A stretch of DNA of 64,000 nucleotides from Gerris lacustris (taxonomy: Eukaryota > Arthropoda > Insecta > Hemiptera > Gerridae), in NCBI GenBank assembly GCA_951217055.1, contig OX578284.1, forward strand, positions 43,861,467 to 43,925,466, read 5' to 3'. The translations under genes and the position numbers were made by a program. Below, one piece after another: positions 32,129 through 44,190 of the stretch (position 1 is the stretch's first letter; every line of letters begins with the position of its first letter). The notes beneath the pieces were generated by a model that was not told the origin of the DNA, searched no databases, and was given only the letters and a program-made list of their open reading frames with translations.

Positions 32129-34899
32129 GTAATTCTTATTTTTATTATTATTTTTGTTAAGTTAAAAAGATCGTGTATTGGGTTTTGCGGTTTTTATATA
32201 CTCAACCACAGGTATCCGTTTTCAGTTTTTTAAGTTAGTTTTTTGGTATTCTTATGAATGAAAGCGGTAGGCCGTAAATATATAAGCAATTATAACCGTA
32301 GTATAGGTGGACTGCGTTTTCTCATTAGAAATGTAACTTTTTTTTAATATCTGGATATGATATCTGTCCTATTATTAAACATATCGTGGGTAATGACATG
32401 AATAAAGTTCAAGAATTACAGATTATAAACTTGGTTGACGACAGTACATATATATTTTATAAGCTGGTGTAACTTTAAGTTTTATCCTGCTACTTTCTCC
32501 GAGACATTTATGAGCATTTCAACTCTCTTAATTGATAGAGAAACTTCAAAGCAACAAGTATTTTATTGTAGAATTGATCATTACCTTTTCATTTAAAGAA
32601 CTGCTTATTCGTTCACAACAACCCTACTATGTGTTTCTTCCAACGTATTATTTAATTAATTTGATATTCAAGCAGTCAAAGCTAGAATAACCTTAACATT
32701 TTATAAATAATTTAAATACAAACGCATACTGTTAACATATACTATTAAATAGCCCTTGGAAGAGTTCCTTGGGAGAGTTCTGCACACAAGTGATGCATGT
32801 TATTAATTTGGAACAAAGATTTTTTAAATGGCAAATAAGTAGACAAGATTTTTATCAAAATAACAATTAACAATATTTAATATATAAATATTGTATTGAA
32901 TATTATCGATACACTATTGATTAAACCCACACATACTCATATATAGGCTGCCTGGCTTTGCAGAAGGAAATAAAAAACACTTCTAAGTGTTTCCAATCTG
33001 AGCCATTCGGGTACTGGAGCAGAAGTTGTGCTCGCTGGTAGGACCTTGTTTCCTTGGTGGGTAAGTCTCAAATCAGAATTAGCTGTACACTAAGACAGAG
33101 ATAGTGTTGTAGATCTTTCTGAGCCAGTAAGCCACAAGCCGGGTATCGAGGTGTTAACCTCTCATTCAAGGACTCGTAGTCCAATTTTTCCATATCAGCC
33201 CTTAGCTTTATTAATTTTCTGACAGATTTAAAACAGCCAACTGCACAAGTAGTTATCAGCTGGTGGAAAGTAAAGGTGATGATGGAGTATGTTTGATGCT
33301 GCATGTTGCGCAGTTTAGAAACTTGTATATTTTTTCTCTCCTTTTCATGCAGTCAATTAGAATGCAGGAGAGTTGTCTCCATTGCCATTGTTTTTTGTGA
33401 TATTTGTCAGTTTTCTTCTTATAATCTCCTTGGCTAACTGGTGAGGCAAACTAAATGGTGCTATTCACATAATTTTGTTGATCATAACTTTTTATTTATC
33501 CATATTCACCATTGAAGTCCTCGTGAGCAATGAATTTAATTTGGCTAGTCATATACAAAGGGGTCGTCACATTCATTATGGCATCTTTGGCTTCTTCGCG
33601 ATAGTCTAGGTCTTCCGGAAGTCTAAGTTTTATTAGTTGATGTATATACACATCAAGTCAATTTCATAAATTACAACTTCTTACTAAGCAACCGCATCTT
33701 GATTGGGAAAACCCCATTAGCAACTACAATGGGTTACATTGTGAGCTGTTTCCTTTAGACTACACGAATCAGTCTTCCGTCAGTTTAAGTGCAGAACGTG
33801 ATGCTTTATCCAATATTAAGCATTTTCCAGATGCTAATGTTTCTAACACATGGCCATGATATTTACCTAATATATGATGCAGTAGCTAATCTCGAAGTTT
33901 TTGACTCATTGTCAAATAATTACTCATATCATGAGCTGCTCTTTTTAAATTTACCATGGGTTTTAAATTTTCATGCTTTATACAATATCAGATGTGGTGA
34001 CCAAATCATTAGCAACAATGACAATGAGTCCTCAAAAAGGTTTCAAACGTCAGGATTTGCCTACTATCTTAAGTGATCTACTATAGTTGATTTACTCCGA
34101 AATATTAAGATTTGTCAAATTCCTTTACATGCTGCGGAAGAACTATATCACTTCTACCATTTGTTTTATTTGCTTTGAACTAGACTATTTGCCAGAGATA
34201 GAGTTTTCAGTTTGAGTTTGATTCAGTTTATTCCAGATCCAAAGAGAGGTTGTTTCACCCCTGGATGTCTGTTGTATCCTGGTCTATGGTCTTCACGGTC
34301 GACTTACTATGAGGGAGGGTTTTTGTCGGTCTCACTGTTGGGCTGCTCTGAAGGCCGTCTTCCTCTCATCCTCCAGTCTGTTTGAATATTCTACTTCGTC
34401 AGGTCGCTTGTAACCGGCCTTTCCGTCTCATCGGGCAAATTGCGTTTCGGCCCTAAGACAAGTTGAAAAACAAATAATAGGTTACGTTTCTTTCTGAACA
34501 AAAATCTATTTCCTTTCATTATTGAGGTTTTCAATAGTTTTCAAACTCTTGCGATAAAATCAGTCACACGCCTTTTTTTTGGAATCTTTTTTAAAGCAAC
34601 AACTTGTACCAAATGGTAAAAGGTTTTCAGAGTAACTAAAGACTACATAGATTCTTCTTCATTGTGTCTTTTTAGTCTATTTTGTACACAAAAAAGCTTG
34701 TGACAGATTGTGAAACGAGTCAGTTCTTAAGTATGTAAGAGGTTTAGGTATTAGGTCCATAGATTAGATGAGTTCCAGGCACGACGAGTTCTAAAGGCGT
34801 AACTGAGAATCATAATGTAACATAAAGAAATGTACTGTGTTATCACTATCACTCCTTGATGCAGTCACGACAACGATTTATTAAAGATATCTGAACATT
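32129..34899. other. Spacer with possible decayed coding DNA at 33080-33830
   Basis: The - strand at about 33500-33615 reads REEAKDAIMNVTTPLYM and SQIKFIAHEDFNGEYG before a stop. The - strand frame at 33068-33304 has SLNERLTPRYPACGLLAQK. The + strand near 33757-33860 reads DYTNQSSVSLSAERDALSN. These have protein-like composition but I recognise no family. They are broken and may be transposon relics. About 34190-34460 is GC-richer without a frame. Confidence 0.3.
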
Positions 34900-35690
34900 T
34901 TACACTGTCCTCTAGTAAAAGAACATTTAAACTTTCAACACAGAGTTTAATTTTATGTGTAAAACTTTGAATTTGAAGTGTAAAAGATTGAATTTATTGA
35001 TTGAATTTTAAATATATAAGGTTTAATTTAAAGCGTAAAAAAATGAATTTTATGTGTATTGTGTAAGATTGAATTTGAAACATAAAAGGTTGAATTTAAA
35101 GTGTAAAAAATAAAATTTAATGTGTAAATGATTGAATTTTAAATATAAGTTTGAATTTGAAGCGTAAAAGATTGAATTTTATGTGTATAAGTTTGAATAT
35201 GCCTGTAAAAATTTTAATTTGATGTGTATAAGAATGAGTTTGAAACATAATAGGTTGAATTTTAAGTGTAAAAGAGAAAATTTGATGTTTTGATTGGATG
35301 AATTTGAAGTTTATAAGTTTGAATATGCCATATGCCTGTAAAAGGTTGAATTTGAAGTGTATAAGAATGAATGTGAAGCAATTTTATACATATATTAGGT
35401 ACAAGGTTTAATTTGAAGTGTAAAAGATTGAATTTGATGTGTATAAGATTAAATTTAAAACATAAAAGGTTGAATTGTAAAAGATAAAAGTTGATGTTTA
35501 TTAGTTTGAAGTGTAAAATATAAAATTTGATGTTTATTAGTTTGAAGTGTAAAAGATAAAATTTGATGTTTAATAGGTTGAATTTGAAGTTTATAAGTTA
35601 TGCCATATGCCTGATGTAAAAGGTTGAATTTAAAATGTACAATTTTATATATTATACAAGGTTGAATTTGAAGTGTGAACCCTACTATAG
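34900..35690. repeat. Long degenerate minisatellite, about 20-bp unit
   Basis: Variants of TTGAATTTGAAGTGTAAAAG occur some thirty times in a row. Larger blocks such as AAGTTTATAAGTT plus TGCCATATGCCTG recur near 35320 and 35605. The 79-residue - strand frame (35455-35694) is an incidental reading of the repeat. Confidence 0.85.
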
Positions 35691-35886
35691 ACAAGTTTTG
35701 ATTATTTTAATAGTTCATATAATTAAAATATATTGATAGATAATATTTAACTAATTAACATTTATCCGGTCATCTTGATTAATAAAATAAAAGTTTTATA
35801 ATAACTGAATGGTTAGTTTCAATAATCGGTTAAAGTGATCGAATTCTGTCTGTATCAAATATTTACTGCTGCAGTTTGACAATAAA

Positions 35887-36168
35887 CTGATAATTTTTAG
35901 AGTAAGAAATTATTATCATATTTTTTAACTAGTACTGGGTGAAACATTAGTCAAACTTTAATTTTTAAGGTCTATTTAAAACCATAAATGTGGTCATCCA
36001 AGATGAGACGTTTTGCATAATTAAGTTCTGATAATTTTTAGAGTAAGAACTTATTATCATATTTTTTAACTAGTACTGGGTGAAACATTAGTCAAACTTT
36101 AATTTTTAAGGTCTATTTAAAACCATAAATGTGGTCATCCAAGATGAGACGTTTTGCATAATTAAGTT
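35887..36168. repeat. Recent tandem duplication, 141-bp unit x2
   Basis: The unit starting CTGATAATTTTTAGAGTAAG occurs at 35887 and 36028. The copies differ by one base that I can see (AGAAAT versus AGAACT). A recent local duplication is inferred. Confidence 0.95.
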
Positions 36169-36674
36169 TTGAAGTAGGGTCTGGGGACTTGTGATTGGTC
36201 GAGGTAGAGCAGGTCTGTATTACTGCTTTAGTTCTTAACGTTTTAAGTATATTTCTAACACATAAAGTCCAGAGTAAGTAACTAAGTGCCAAGACGACGA
36301 AGAATAGAAGGGAGTAAGAATTATATCCTTGACGGAGGAGGATTATGGCGGATTTTTTTTATTAAAGGAAGGATTAGTCTAGACACAGCAGATAATGTCA
36401 GTTTGCTTCTACCTACCACGCCTAGACTTCTAAAACTACATTCGACATTCGACTGTCTAAATGCGTCTACTGTACGTCTGTCAAGGATCGAGAATTCGAC
36501 ACAATCAATTTTACCCATCAAAACCTTACTTCTTCGTGTGAGGCTTTGTTCTTAAACAATATATTATGTTATTAATTTATTATCAAAAAACACCAGTAGC
36601 TAATAAATTTAGATCCACTATTTTCTCCTAAAAAGAGGTTACTTCCTAAAGACCTTGATTAAATTGACTCAATT
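36169..36674. other. Spacer, no gene seen
   Basis: Frames at 36286-36555 (+) and 36321-36521 (-) overlap on opposite strands and have no domain. Confidence 0.45.
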
Positions 36675-36720
36675 CGATCATATAGCTTGCGTTACCTTCG
36701 GTACGCTCGGAAGCAATTAA
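36675..36720 (-). repeat. R2 dispersed repeat, terminal fragment
   Basis: ATAGCTTGCGTTACCTTCGG followed by TACGCTCGGAAGC is the complement of the R2 start seen at 13265 and matches the end of the copy at 37400-37900. Confidence 0.6.
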
Positions 36721-36907
36721 ACTATTTTTTACTGATTTGAATTCTTATATTGCTTTTTTAAATCTAATTGATAAATGCGACGATTTGAAGCAACTTTTTT
36801 TATCAATACACAAAACAATTATTAGTTTGGAAGCTAAACAAGTGCTATCTTTTAAGGCTCTACCGCTCTTTGAGGTTAGAAAAATCATTAAATTGAAAAT
36901 TTTATAA

Positions 36908-37155
36908 GTTCTAAGCAAGATATCAAAAATCTAATCACAGGCTGCATTCCTAATTTTAATTCTGCACAATTTGAGCCCTATTTCAACTTCTTATGATAAA
37001 TAGTACAGGATCCATTTTAATACAACGATAAAACTCGTTGTATTAAAATGGCGCCTATACTATTTATTATAGGAAGTTGAAATAGGGCTCAAATTGTGCA
37101 GAATTAAAATTAGGAATGAAGCCTGTGATTAGATTTTTGATATCTTGCTTAGAAC
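36908..37155. mobile_element. Near-perfect 248-bp hairpin (foldback element)
   Basis: Arms of about 121 bases pair with only some six differences around a 6-base loop (37029-37034). The outer ends are GTTCTAAGCAAGATATC and its complement. Weaker pairing extends outwards: CTTTGAGGTTAG at 36869 against CTAACCTCAAAG at 37183. No target duplication was identified, so the class is open. Confidence 0.8.
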
Positions 37156-37399
37156 CAGTATACTTTTAATTTTACTGTTTTTCCTAACCTCAAAGGGCGG
37201 GCCCTGTTGCTTTAACAGTAAGGGAAAAATCGAAAAAATGCTTCTGTTAGATTTGGTTTGTAAACGGGGAAAAAATAGTCTGCCAATTATTAGCTTCCTC
37301 GCGTCCTACTTAAATGAATCGTTTACTTAAATGATTTTACTTAAATGATGCTTTCACAACCAATTATTGTCAAATTATTTTAATTATCCTCCGTTATTT

Positions 37400-38559
<1,160 letters not shown>

Positions 38560-38629
38560 TTTAGACCCAGTGCCGGATCTACGTTTTTTCTCAAGGGGGG
38601 CAAAAGCAGATTTTGCCGCCCTTGCCACA

Positions 38630-38892
38630 CAGGGGCAGATCTAGCAGTAGAATTTGGGGGGGGGAACTTGGGTGGTTTAGCCTCAAATCCAAAGGGGGGT
38701 CCGGGGGGCCTCCCCCGTAAAATGTTATAAAATTAGGTGCAAAAATGGTGAATTTTAAGCATTTTGAAGAACCTTTTTTTTAGAGCTTTTTCAGCTAAAA
38801 CTACAGTACCTATTCTATATTGCGTTTAAAATACCATTTAATAATGATAATTTCTATTTTATTTAACCTGTAACACTATACAATGCTATTAA
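38630..38892. repeat. First copy of internal direct repeat, split by insertion
   Basis: It starts near CAGGGGCAGATCTAGCAG and includes GGGGGGTCCGGGGGGCCTCC, AAAATGGTGAATTTTA, AGAGCTTTTTCAGCTAAAAC and CCTGTAACACTATAC. It is cut at 38892 by the element at 38893-41633 and continues at 41642 with TTCTTCTAG. The second copy follows at 41653. Confidence 0.7.
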
Positions 38893-39315
38893 CATGGGCG
38901 TAGCCAGGGGGGGGCAGGGGGGGGCCATGGCCCCCCCCTAGGCCGGCTCAACTCTCAAAAAAAAATACGATTATTATGCATATACAGGTTAAAATAAAAA
39001 ATAAATAAATAAAAAGTAAAAATAATGCTGTATAATAATAATAATAATAATATATATATATATATATATATATTATTATTATACAAATTTATTTTATGGC
39101 TAGAGGGGGTCTTCAGGTAAAAAAATGTAAATCTTGTTTTAGTTGTCAAGTTACTACAGCTGTGGCGTGGCTGCACTGGTTTGGTTAGCATTGCTTTGAT
39201 AAAAAAGATGCCTATGATAAGAAAAGAAGCTGGACATAATTATGTTTTCCTTCTCTCAGCCAGTGGCGTACCCGGGGGGGGGGGGGGGGGGGGGCACAGG
39301 GGGCCCGGGGCCTCC

Positions 39316-39800
39316 CCCCAAAGCTAAAGACCTGAAATTTAAGCAATTGCAGTTTCACAGCAGATTTTAAAGTAATAGCGTTGTGATAGTAAAAAAAAAA
39401 AAAATAAATATAATAAATAATTATATACCTAGTTTTGCCCGACATTGTTTTGTTATTTGGCGTTAAAAACACGTCCCCCCCCCCTCCAAAGCCAAAGACC
39501 TGAAATTTAAGTATGCAATTATGCAGCACATGTTCAAGTAATAGTGTTGTGATAGTCAAAAAAATAAATAAATATAATAAGTAATTATATACCTAGTTTT
39601 GCCCGACATATTTTTTTTTGGCGTTTAAAAAGACCCCAAAGCCATAGTCCTAAAATTTAAGTATGCAAATAAGTAAATACATATTACTTTTTTTTTTTTT
39701 TTGTGCAAGCAAGTCAAAAAAATAAATAAATAAGTAATTATAAACCTAGTTTTGCCCGACATATATATATATTTTTTTTTTTTTTTTTGGCGTTAAAAAA
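39316..39800. repeat. Tandem repeat of about 150-170 bp, three units
   Basis: CCAAAG-C-AAAGACCTGAAATTTAAG recurs near 39316, 39483 and 39634 (last copy diverged), and each unit ends TACCTAGTTTTGCCCGACAT followed by a T-run and GGCGTTAAAAA. Confidence 0.8.
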
Positions 39801-41379
39801 GAAGTTGAAGAAGAAGAATTGAAGTAAGTAGTCCTTAATCAGTTTAGGTTAAGGATCTAAAATAGGGATGGAGCACTAAGTTACATATATATCCTGGGTA
39901 AAAATATGTCGTCTATATAGTCTATAGTCTATAGAACTTGGAAAAAAAATCTACATAAAATTACGACTGTGCGTGGTCAGAACTTTTTAGTGGGACGAAT
40001 TTCTTCCCGACTATTATTATCCATTGTTTATTGAATGAAAGGTTACAATATAAAATTTTAAGATCAAGTTTTTAATGAAATATTTTCTTGTTGTAAGGGT
40101 TCTTATTTTAATCTACAGCTTTACTTTTATATATTAATTAAATTTAATTAAAATAGTTCGTAGCAGTCATTAGAATAGTTTTTAATTATCGAATAATTAA
40201 TATTAATTAATTTGGAAACGGGTTCAATTGTAGAATAAGATTTTAAAAATTGCAGATACCCGACCTTTCGCAAGGAAGACTATTTTTTGTATTTATTGAC
40301 TGGACTGTTAGATACCCTACTATTTTTATTTGGTTATGGTTTTGCATAAAACTCAGTATGAGTATGGTTCTGCATATTTGATTCTTAAAAAACGATTAAT
40401 TACTATTTATTTAAAATTTAAAATTAGAGATGTAGTAGTTCAGACAATATCTCATTGGAAGCGCTAATGTCGCTTCAAATACTCTCTGTCCAATCTTAAT
40501 GTGAACTATTTTACGTTAAGAGTAGATTTATAAATTTAAACAGCAAGTTTTCCTTAAAAAAATCTATTTCAAATAAACAATTTTTCCCCCTATAATTAAT
40601 AGTTCTATTGAGTTTTTTTTTTTTTTTTTTTAATTAAAATAAATCCTTTTGAAAATATTAATAATGGTACTGTCAGACTCTTGGCATTTTTAAGGAAAAC
40701 ACTTTTTTGGTTTTACATACACCACACCACACACACACACACATATATATTTGTGTGTATATGAGTATATATACAGGGCTCGATTTGAGGCGGAACGGCG
40801 TTCCGGGACCTCTTTCTCTCTGATAAATAAAAAAAAAAAATAGGCCCTAAGATTTGCACTAAAAGTGTGGGTTTATGTCTAAAACTGTTAAAATTTCAAG
40901 ATAAAAAGAACTTTTTATAAACTACGATTTTAAATTTTCTATTGAATCGTATGTAATGTTAATATGTAATATAATTGTTATTGTTATATAATATATAATG
41001 TTAGTGAAAAAAAAAATAGTTCCAAATTTATTTACTTCACATAAATGACAACCATCTAGATAGCTGATCTTAAACCTATAAAAGGACAAATCTTTATACA
41101 ATGGTCTTCCCAACACCAAATCTAAAGCGTGCCATCGATATATTTGAAATAATATAAATAATATAATCGATATTTCCTGTTTTGCAGTCATTCAATGTTT
41201 ATCTATCACAAATTTGAGACCCGTCAAAATGAAGATTACGTAAATATGGGACATGGCAAAACAAATAAAATAACTTGCGAATTTTTTCCGACTTTTCGTA
41301 CAGCAAAATTTGCTGAAAACCAATAAAATTCTGCTGAAAGATGGCTAAAAGTATTGGACAAGTATATAATGCATTGTCA

Positions 41380-41495
41380 TCGTGTTCTGAGCTATGCTAT
41401 AAGTTTCAAATGTCTAGCTATTCGGGAAGTTAGTTAGAAATCGAAACAAAAACGTAGTAAAAATGCTGTTTTTGAACGTTTATTTTTCAAATTTT
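41380..41495 (+). repeat. R4 dispersed repeat copy
   Basis: CATCGTGTTCTGAGCTATGC and AATGTCTAGCTATTCGGG mirror 10733-10803 on the opposite strand. Confidence 0.65.
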
Positions 41496-41652
41496 TCCCG
41501 GGGGAGGACCCCCGGACCCCCCTTCTATAGAAGGGGGGGGGTGGTAGAGGGTAGGTTGTAGTTTAGGCACCTATATATATATATATCCAAAAAAATTGGC
41601 CCCCCCCTAAAGGCAACCCTGGCTACGCCCATGGCTATTAATTCTTCTAGAT

Positions 41653-41963
41653 CCATTAGGAGGGGTTACCCTCCTGCCCAAAGGGTCAAAGGGGGGTTCG
41701 GGGGGCCTCCCTCGGAAATTTTAGAAAATTAGGTTCAAAATGGTGAATTTTAGGCGTTTTGGAGAACCTTTTTTTTTTAGAGCTTTTTCAGCTAAAACAG
41801 CAACAAAGTTTGTTTAAAATTATTTCTGCAGAATTTTTGAAATATTTCTTATCTAATTTTTGAAACATTTACTATCTAAATCGGGTTTTAGACTTAAAAA
41901 ATTTTTTTTTTACCTGTAACACTATACTATGCTATTAATTCTTCCAGTATCATTATGAAATAC
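41653..41963. repeat. Second copy of internal direct repeat
   Basis: It has GGGGGGTTCGGGGGGCCTCC, AAAATGGTGAATTTTA, AGAGCTTTTTCAGCTAAAAC and, near its end, CCTGTAACACTATACTATGC then TATTAATTCTTC, as in the copy at 38630-38892 plus 41634-41652. Confidence 0.75.
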
Positions 41964-42344
41964 CTTCACAACTTCCTATATATAGCAACTGAATCAAGTA
42001 GATACACACTCAACTAAGCTTATAAACAAACATCCATTAAAGTATGCAAATGACAAACAAAGAAATAGTTTATATTTGCATCCCACATAAAAATGTAAGT
42101 GGGAATCCCAGTTAGCAATTTTAATATCAACTTGACTATTGCTCCATAATTAAGGCAACCATATTTATTCCAATAATAATATAGGTTTGTTTTGATTTGT
42201 AAGTCTTCAAATAGATGTAATAACTTATTTAAATTAGTTAATGTAAAATGTTTACGTTTTATTATTGTATAACAGTATAACATATCATGTAATATATTAA
42301 TTTGTTAATATTGGCAATAAATTACTGTTTCTTTATTAATATAT

Positions 42345-42745
42345 TTTGCTTCCAACCTACCGAGTAACTCACACCGAGGTAACTGAAGCTATGTGATCGT
42401 TCTGAAGAACGACAAATTTTTAGGTCTCCGATTTCAAAAATTCCAAGACAGATTTAGACATCAGGGAACACTTTTGGGTCCATGTCTGTCTGTCACTTTT
42501 TTGCGAACCAACATATCTTAAAAACTACTCGTCAGATTTAATGAAGTTTGGATGGTAGGTCATAATTAGCCCATTGTTGGTCCCATATTATAAGTTTCAA
42601 CCTTTCGCGCCTACTAGTTTCTCTTCCACATGGGCACAAACATACATTTATTTAAACCTACAGCTTCAAATGTACTTTTCCGATTTGTATGAAACTTTTA
42701 AAGCTCTTTAATTTTTGCTAAATTGATACTTTAATTTGGGTAAAA
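42345..42745 (+). repeat. R2 dispersed repeat, long copy
   Basis: ACCGAGGTAACTGAAGC, TATGTGATCGTTCTGAAGAAC, TCTCCGATTTCAAAAATTCC, GTCTGTCTGTC, TTGCGAACCAACATATC, CATAATTAGCCCATTGTTGG, TTTCTCTTCCACATGGGCAC and a TAAATTGATACTTTAATTTGG tail appear in order. Confidence 0.8.
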
Positions 42746-42884
42746 ATCCAAACAATTTTGGCAGATTAAAAACGGGGAGACAATGAAACAAAATAGACAA
42801 TAATGGCTTTAAATGCATAAAATCGATAAAGTACGTAATAGGATGCGAGGAAGGGATGTGCCATATCAATTCAACGTATTTTTA

Positions 42885-43215
42885 CGAATATCTCGCTTCC
42901 TATGGCTCGGATTCAAATTAAAATTATTATTAAAAAGCAAAACAACTAAATTTCCCACAAAAAAGGTCTCATTCATTTTTTACGTACAAAGAACGGTTTA
43001 GCAAAAACCTAGTTCTACTATAACTTGCATTGTGATTGTTTTTGCACGACTTTTTACGTGATTTTGTGAATATCTCGCTTCTTCTGACTCGGAGGCCATT
43101 GAGGATCAGATCAAAATTTAAGAATCTAAAATTTCACACAAGAAACAATATGTTCATTTTTTACATACAACGAACCGTTTGGATAATAATGCGCTCCGAA
43201 GTTTCCCTTATCGTC
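42885..43215 (+). repeat. R3 dispersed repeat, long copy
   Basis: Two related halves each carry AATATCTCGCTTC, CTCGGA, AAATTT-CACA and TTCATTTTTTAC followed by TACAA-GAAC-GTTT, then TGCGCTCCGAAGTTTCCC. The copies at 25630 and 59995 match different parts. Confidence 0.65.
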
Positions 43216-43439
43216 TCCGGGCCATAGGAAGCGAACTAATTCTTATAAAAAAGACCAGTCAGCACCATGACTTAATGAGCGAATTTTCAAAGAAATCTGC
43301 GTATTATTAGATTTAGATTATGATAATATAGAAAAATTTTGGTTTAGAATTTGGATGGGTGAAAAAAAAATTGGTACACAATTTTGACAAATTTGACCCG
43401 TAAATTGACTCCAAAAAGTATAAATAGTATTATTATTTG

Positions 43440-43852
43440 GGTCATGGACACCTTAGCGTGGCCCGCTCTTAGACGTCCGTTTTAGAGGCTTTTTCGGGGG
43501 CGTGTATCTTTTTTCCTATTCACTTTAAAAAAAACCAAAAAAAACTATTTTTTCCCTTTACGCTATGCCTACAAAAAAGGTCCTTTGCGTCGGACCGCTG
43601 CGGTCGATCGTATTCGAGTTATGCGGAAAAAAACGGTTTTTCGGGGGAAAAGAAACAGTTTTTTCCGCATAACTCGAATACGGTCGACCGCAGTGGTCCG
43701 ACGCAAAGGACCTTTTTTGTAGGCCTTGCGTAAAGGGGAAAAAATAGTTTTTTTGTTTTTTTTTTAAAGTGAATAGGAAAAAAGATACACGCCCCCGAAA
43801 AAGCCTCTAAAACGGACGTCTAAGAGCGGGCCACGCTAAGGAGTCCATGACC
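43440..43852. mobile_element. Long-hairpin MITE with 8-bp target duplication
   Basis: The whole 413 bp folds back: arms of about 195 bases with a handful of mismatches, starting GGTCATGGACACCTTAGCG and ending in its complement. ATTATTTG flanks both sides exactly (43432-43439 and 43853-43860). GG...CC ends with 8-bp duplications could fit Merlin-like, P-like or atypical hAT elements, so the superfamily is open. It lies inside the outer hAT-like element. The tip contains a CCGCATAACTCGAATACGGT hairpin. Confidence 0.85.
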
Positions 43853-44190
43853 ATTATTTGCGTTAACAGTTTGAGTCTTTCTTGACACATCGAACTTCTT
43901 AAATAGTTTTTTGGAAACTTCAATATGCTTAAGTTTCTTTCACATCAACTGTAAAGAAAAAAAAGGGTAAAGTAAGGGTGGGTATATCAGATTGGACAAG
44001 ATAACTGTAATTATATTACATATAATTAAAAATTACATTTAACCTATTTTTTTTTTTTTTTCGTGAACTTTTTATTATTTTTCCTTTATTTATCATTTTA
44101 TTTTTCCACCTCGTTTTGCCGCCCCCCGGGCGTGCCGCCTGGGGCGCTTGCCCCCCGCAGCCCCCCCTTAGATCCGGCACTGTTTAGACC

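Larger units (their letters stand above)
38893..41633. mobile_element. Inner hAT-like transposon, 2.7 kb
   Basis: The left end CATGGGCGTAGCCAGGG is mirrored by the complement at 41617-41633. The 8-bp duplication GCTATTAA is exact at 38885-38892 and 41634-41641, so this element jumped into the outer one. The interior has a 150-170-bp tandem repeat, poly-G tracts, another hAT-style start (CAGTGGCGTACCCGG near 39262), a CAGGGCTCGATTTGAGGCGG segment near 40777 and an R4 copy. No transposase is recognisable; the - strand frames at 38955-39559 and 40922-41191 lack domains. Confidence 0.8.
38568..44182. mobile_element. Outer hAT-like transposon, nested insertions inside
   Basis: The terminal repeats are CAGTGCCGGATCTA (38568-38581) and its exact complement (44169-44182). 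The 8-bp target duplication TTTAGACC is perfect at 38560-38567 and 44183-44190. CAG...CTG ends with 8-bp duplications are characteristic of the hAT superfamily. The 5.6-kb interior holds another hAT-like element, an internal direct repeat, R2, R3 and R4 copies and a hairpin MITE. No transposase frame with a DDE or hATC domain is visible, so it is non-autonomous or decayed. Confidence 0.8.
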
